Below, piece after piece: positions 6,192 to 6,266 of a DNA stretch of 6,266 nt. The stretch comes from an uncultured Kouleothrix sp. GTDB lineage: Bacteria; Chloroflexota; Chloroflexia; Chloroflexales; Roseiflexaceae. A program made the translations under genes and the position numbers. Position 1 is the first letter of the stretch. Each line of letters begins with the position of its first letter. The stretch is taken from the NCBI GenBank assembly GCA_937858455.1, contig CALLYN010000185.1, forward strand, positions 1 to 6,266. Reading direction: 5' to 3'. The notes under the pieces are model-generated. The model did no database searches, was not told where the DNA came from, and saw nothing but the letters and a program-made list of their open reading frames with translations.

Positions 6192-6245
6192 GTATTCGGC
6201 TTCCACAAGCGTAATACCAAATCCGGCTGATCGCTTGGATTATGG
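6192..6245. repeat. Two adjacent imperfect palindromes near the right edge
   Basis: GTATT-n2-GCTT (6192-6202) pairs with AAGC-n2-AATAC (6207-6217) around a 4-nt loop. Directly after it, CCAAATCC (6217-6224) pairs with GGATT-A-TGG (6237-6245) with one bulged base. The phrase AATACCAAATCCG resembles, from memory only, sequences bordering dispersed repeats or insertion elements in Chloroflexota and cyanobacteria. The last bases are G-rich (two GGGGG runs) and may be the first arm of a further hairpin that lies beyond the window. Confidence 0.3.
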
Positions 6246-6266
6246 TGGGGGTTCGGGGGCGGCTTC

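Larger units (their letters stand above)
5678..6266. other. 589-bp region without a supported gene
   Basis: Open frames here (for example 5699-6022 and 5856-6062 on the minus strand) have no recognisable domain and no good ribosome binding site, and they overlap each other, so I leave them out. Positions 5678-6080 are GC-rich with scattered small palindromes: 5717-5732 (CCTCGCG/CGCGAGG), 5862-5877 (CACGA/TCGTG), 6036-6050 (GCTACC/GGTAGC) and 6049-6060 (GCCGG/CCGGC). Positions about 6090-6185 are clearly AT-rich. A reading frame from ATG at 6172 on the plus strand stays open to the right edge, but it lacks a ribosome binding site. No clear promoter for the beta-helix gene was found close to its start. 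Confidence 0.6.

Noticed and set aside
6172..6266. Plus-strand frame from ATG running off the right edge (MRIYALAYSASTS)
   Set aside because: It has no ribosome binding site, is only 31 codons in the window, and overlaps the palindromes at 6192-6245, which better explain the sequence.

Overview
This is a GC-rich bacterial chromosome window. All four recognisable genes are on the minus strand. In transcription order (right to left) they are a secreted beta-helix protein on a threonine-rich stalk (5677 to 4070), a small secreted RTX-type calcium-binding protein (3982 to 3521), a tricorn-like protease of 1090 residues (3455 to 183), and the first 54 codons of threonine synthase, which runs off the left edge (163 to 1). 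The long TATxTP stalk, the mini RTX protein ending in a Cys/Asp motif, the bacterial tricorn homologue and the high GC content together suggest a filamentous member of the Chloroflexota (Roseiflexus/Kouleothrix-like). This placement is inferred from protein style and memory, not from a phylogenetic marker.

Layout: 1-163 partial thrC; 164-182 a 19-bp gap carrying the thrC ribosome binding site; 183-3455 the tricorn-like protease; 3456-3520 a short gap with an extended -10 promoter and a nested hairpin whose outer stem covers the protease ribosome binding site; 3521-3982 the RTX protein; 3983-4069 a gap with two strong tandem GC hairpins; 4070-5677 the beta-helix protein; 5678-6266 a 589-bp region with no convincing gene, whose right part is AT-rich and full of small palindromes.

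Working together: the protease and thrC are probably co-transcribed from the promoter at about 3501-3528. They are cytoplasmic, and their pairing looks like simple operon packing with no pathway link that I can name. The beta-helix and RTX proteins both carry export signals and are probably surface or extracellular proteins. The hairpins between them make it uncertain whether they share a full-strength transcript. I found no mobile-element gene, CRISPR array, tRNA or rRNA. The most unusual features are the proline-rich insert inside the second propeller of the tricorn homologue, the leader hairpin that could mask the protease ribosome binding site only in read-through mRNA, the nine-repeat RTX mini-protein, and the palindrome-rich AT segment at the right.
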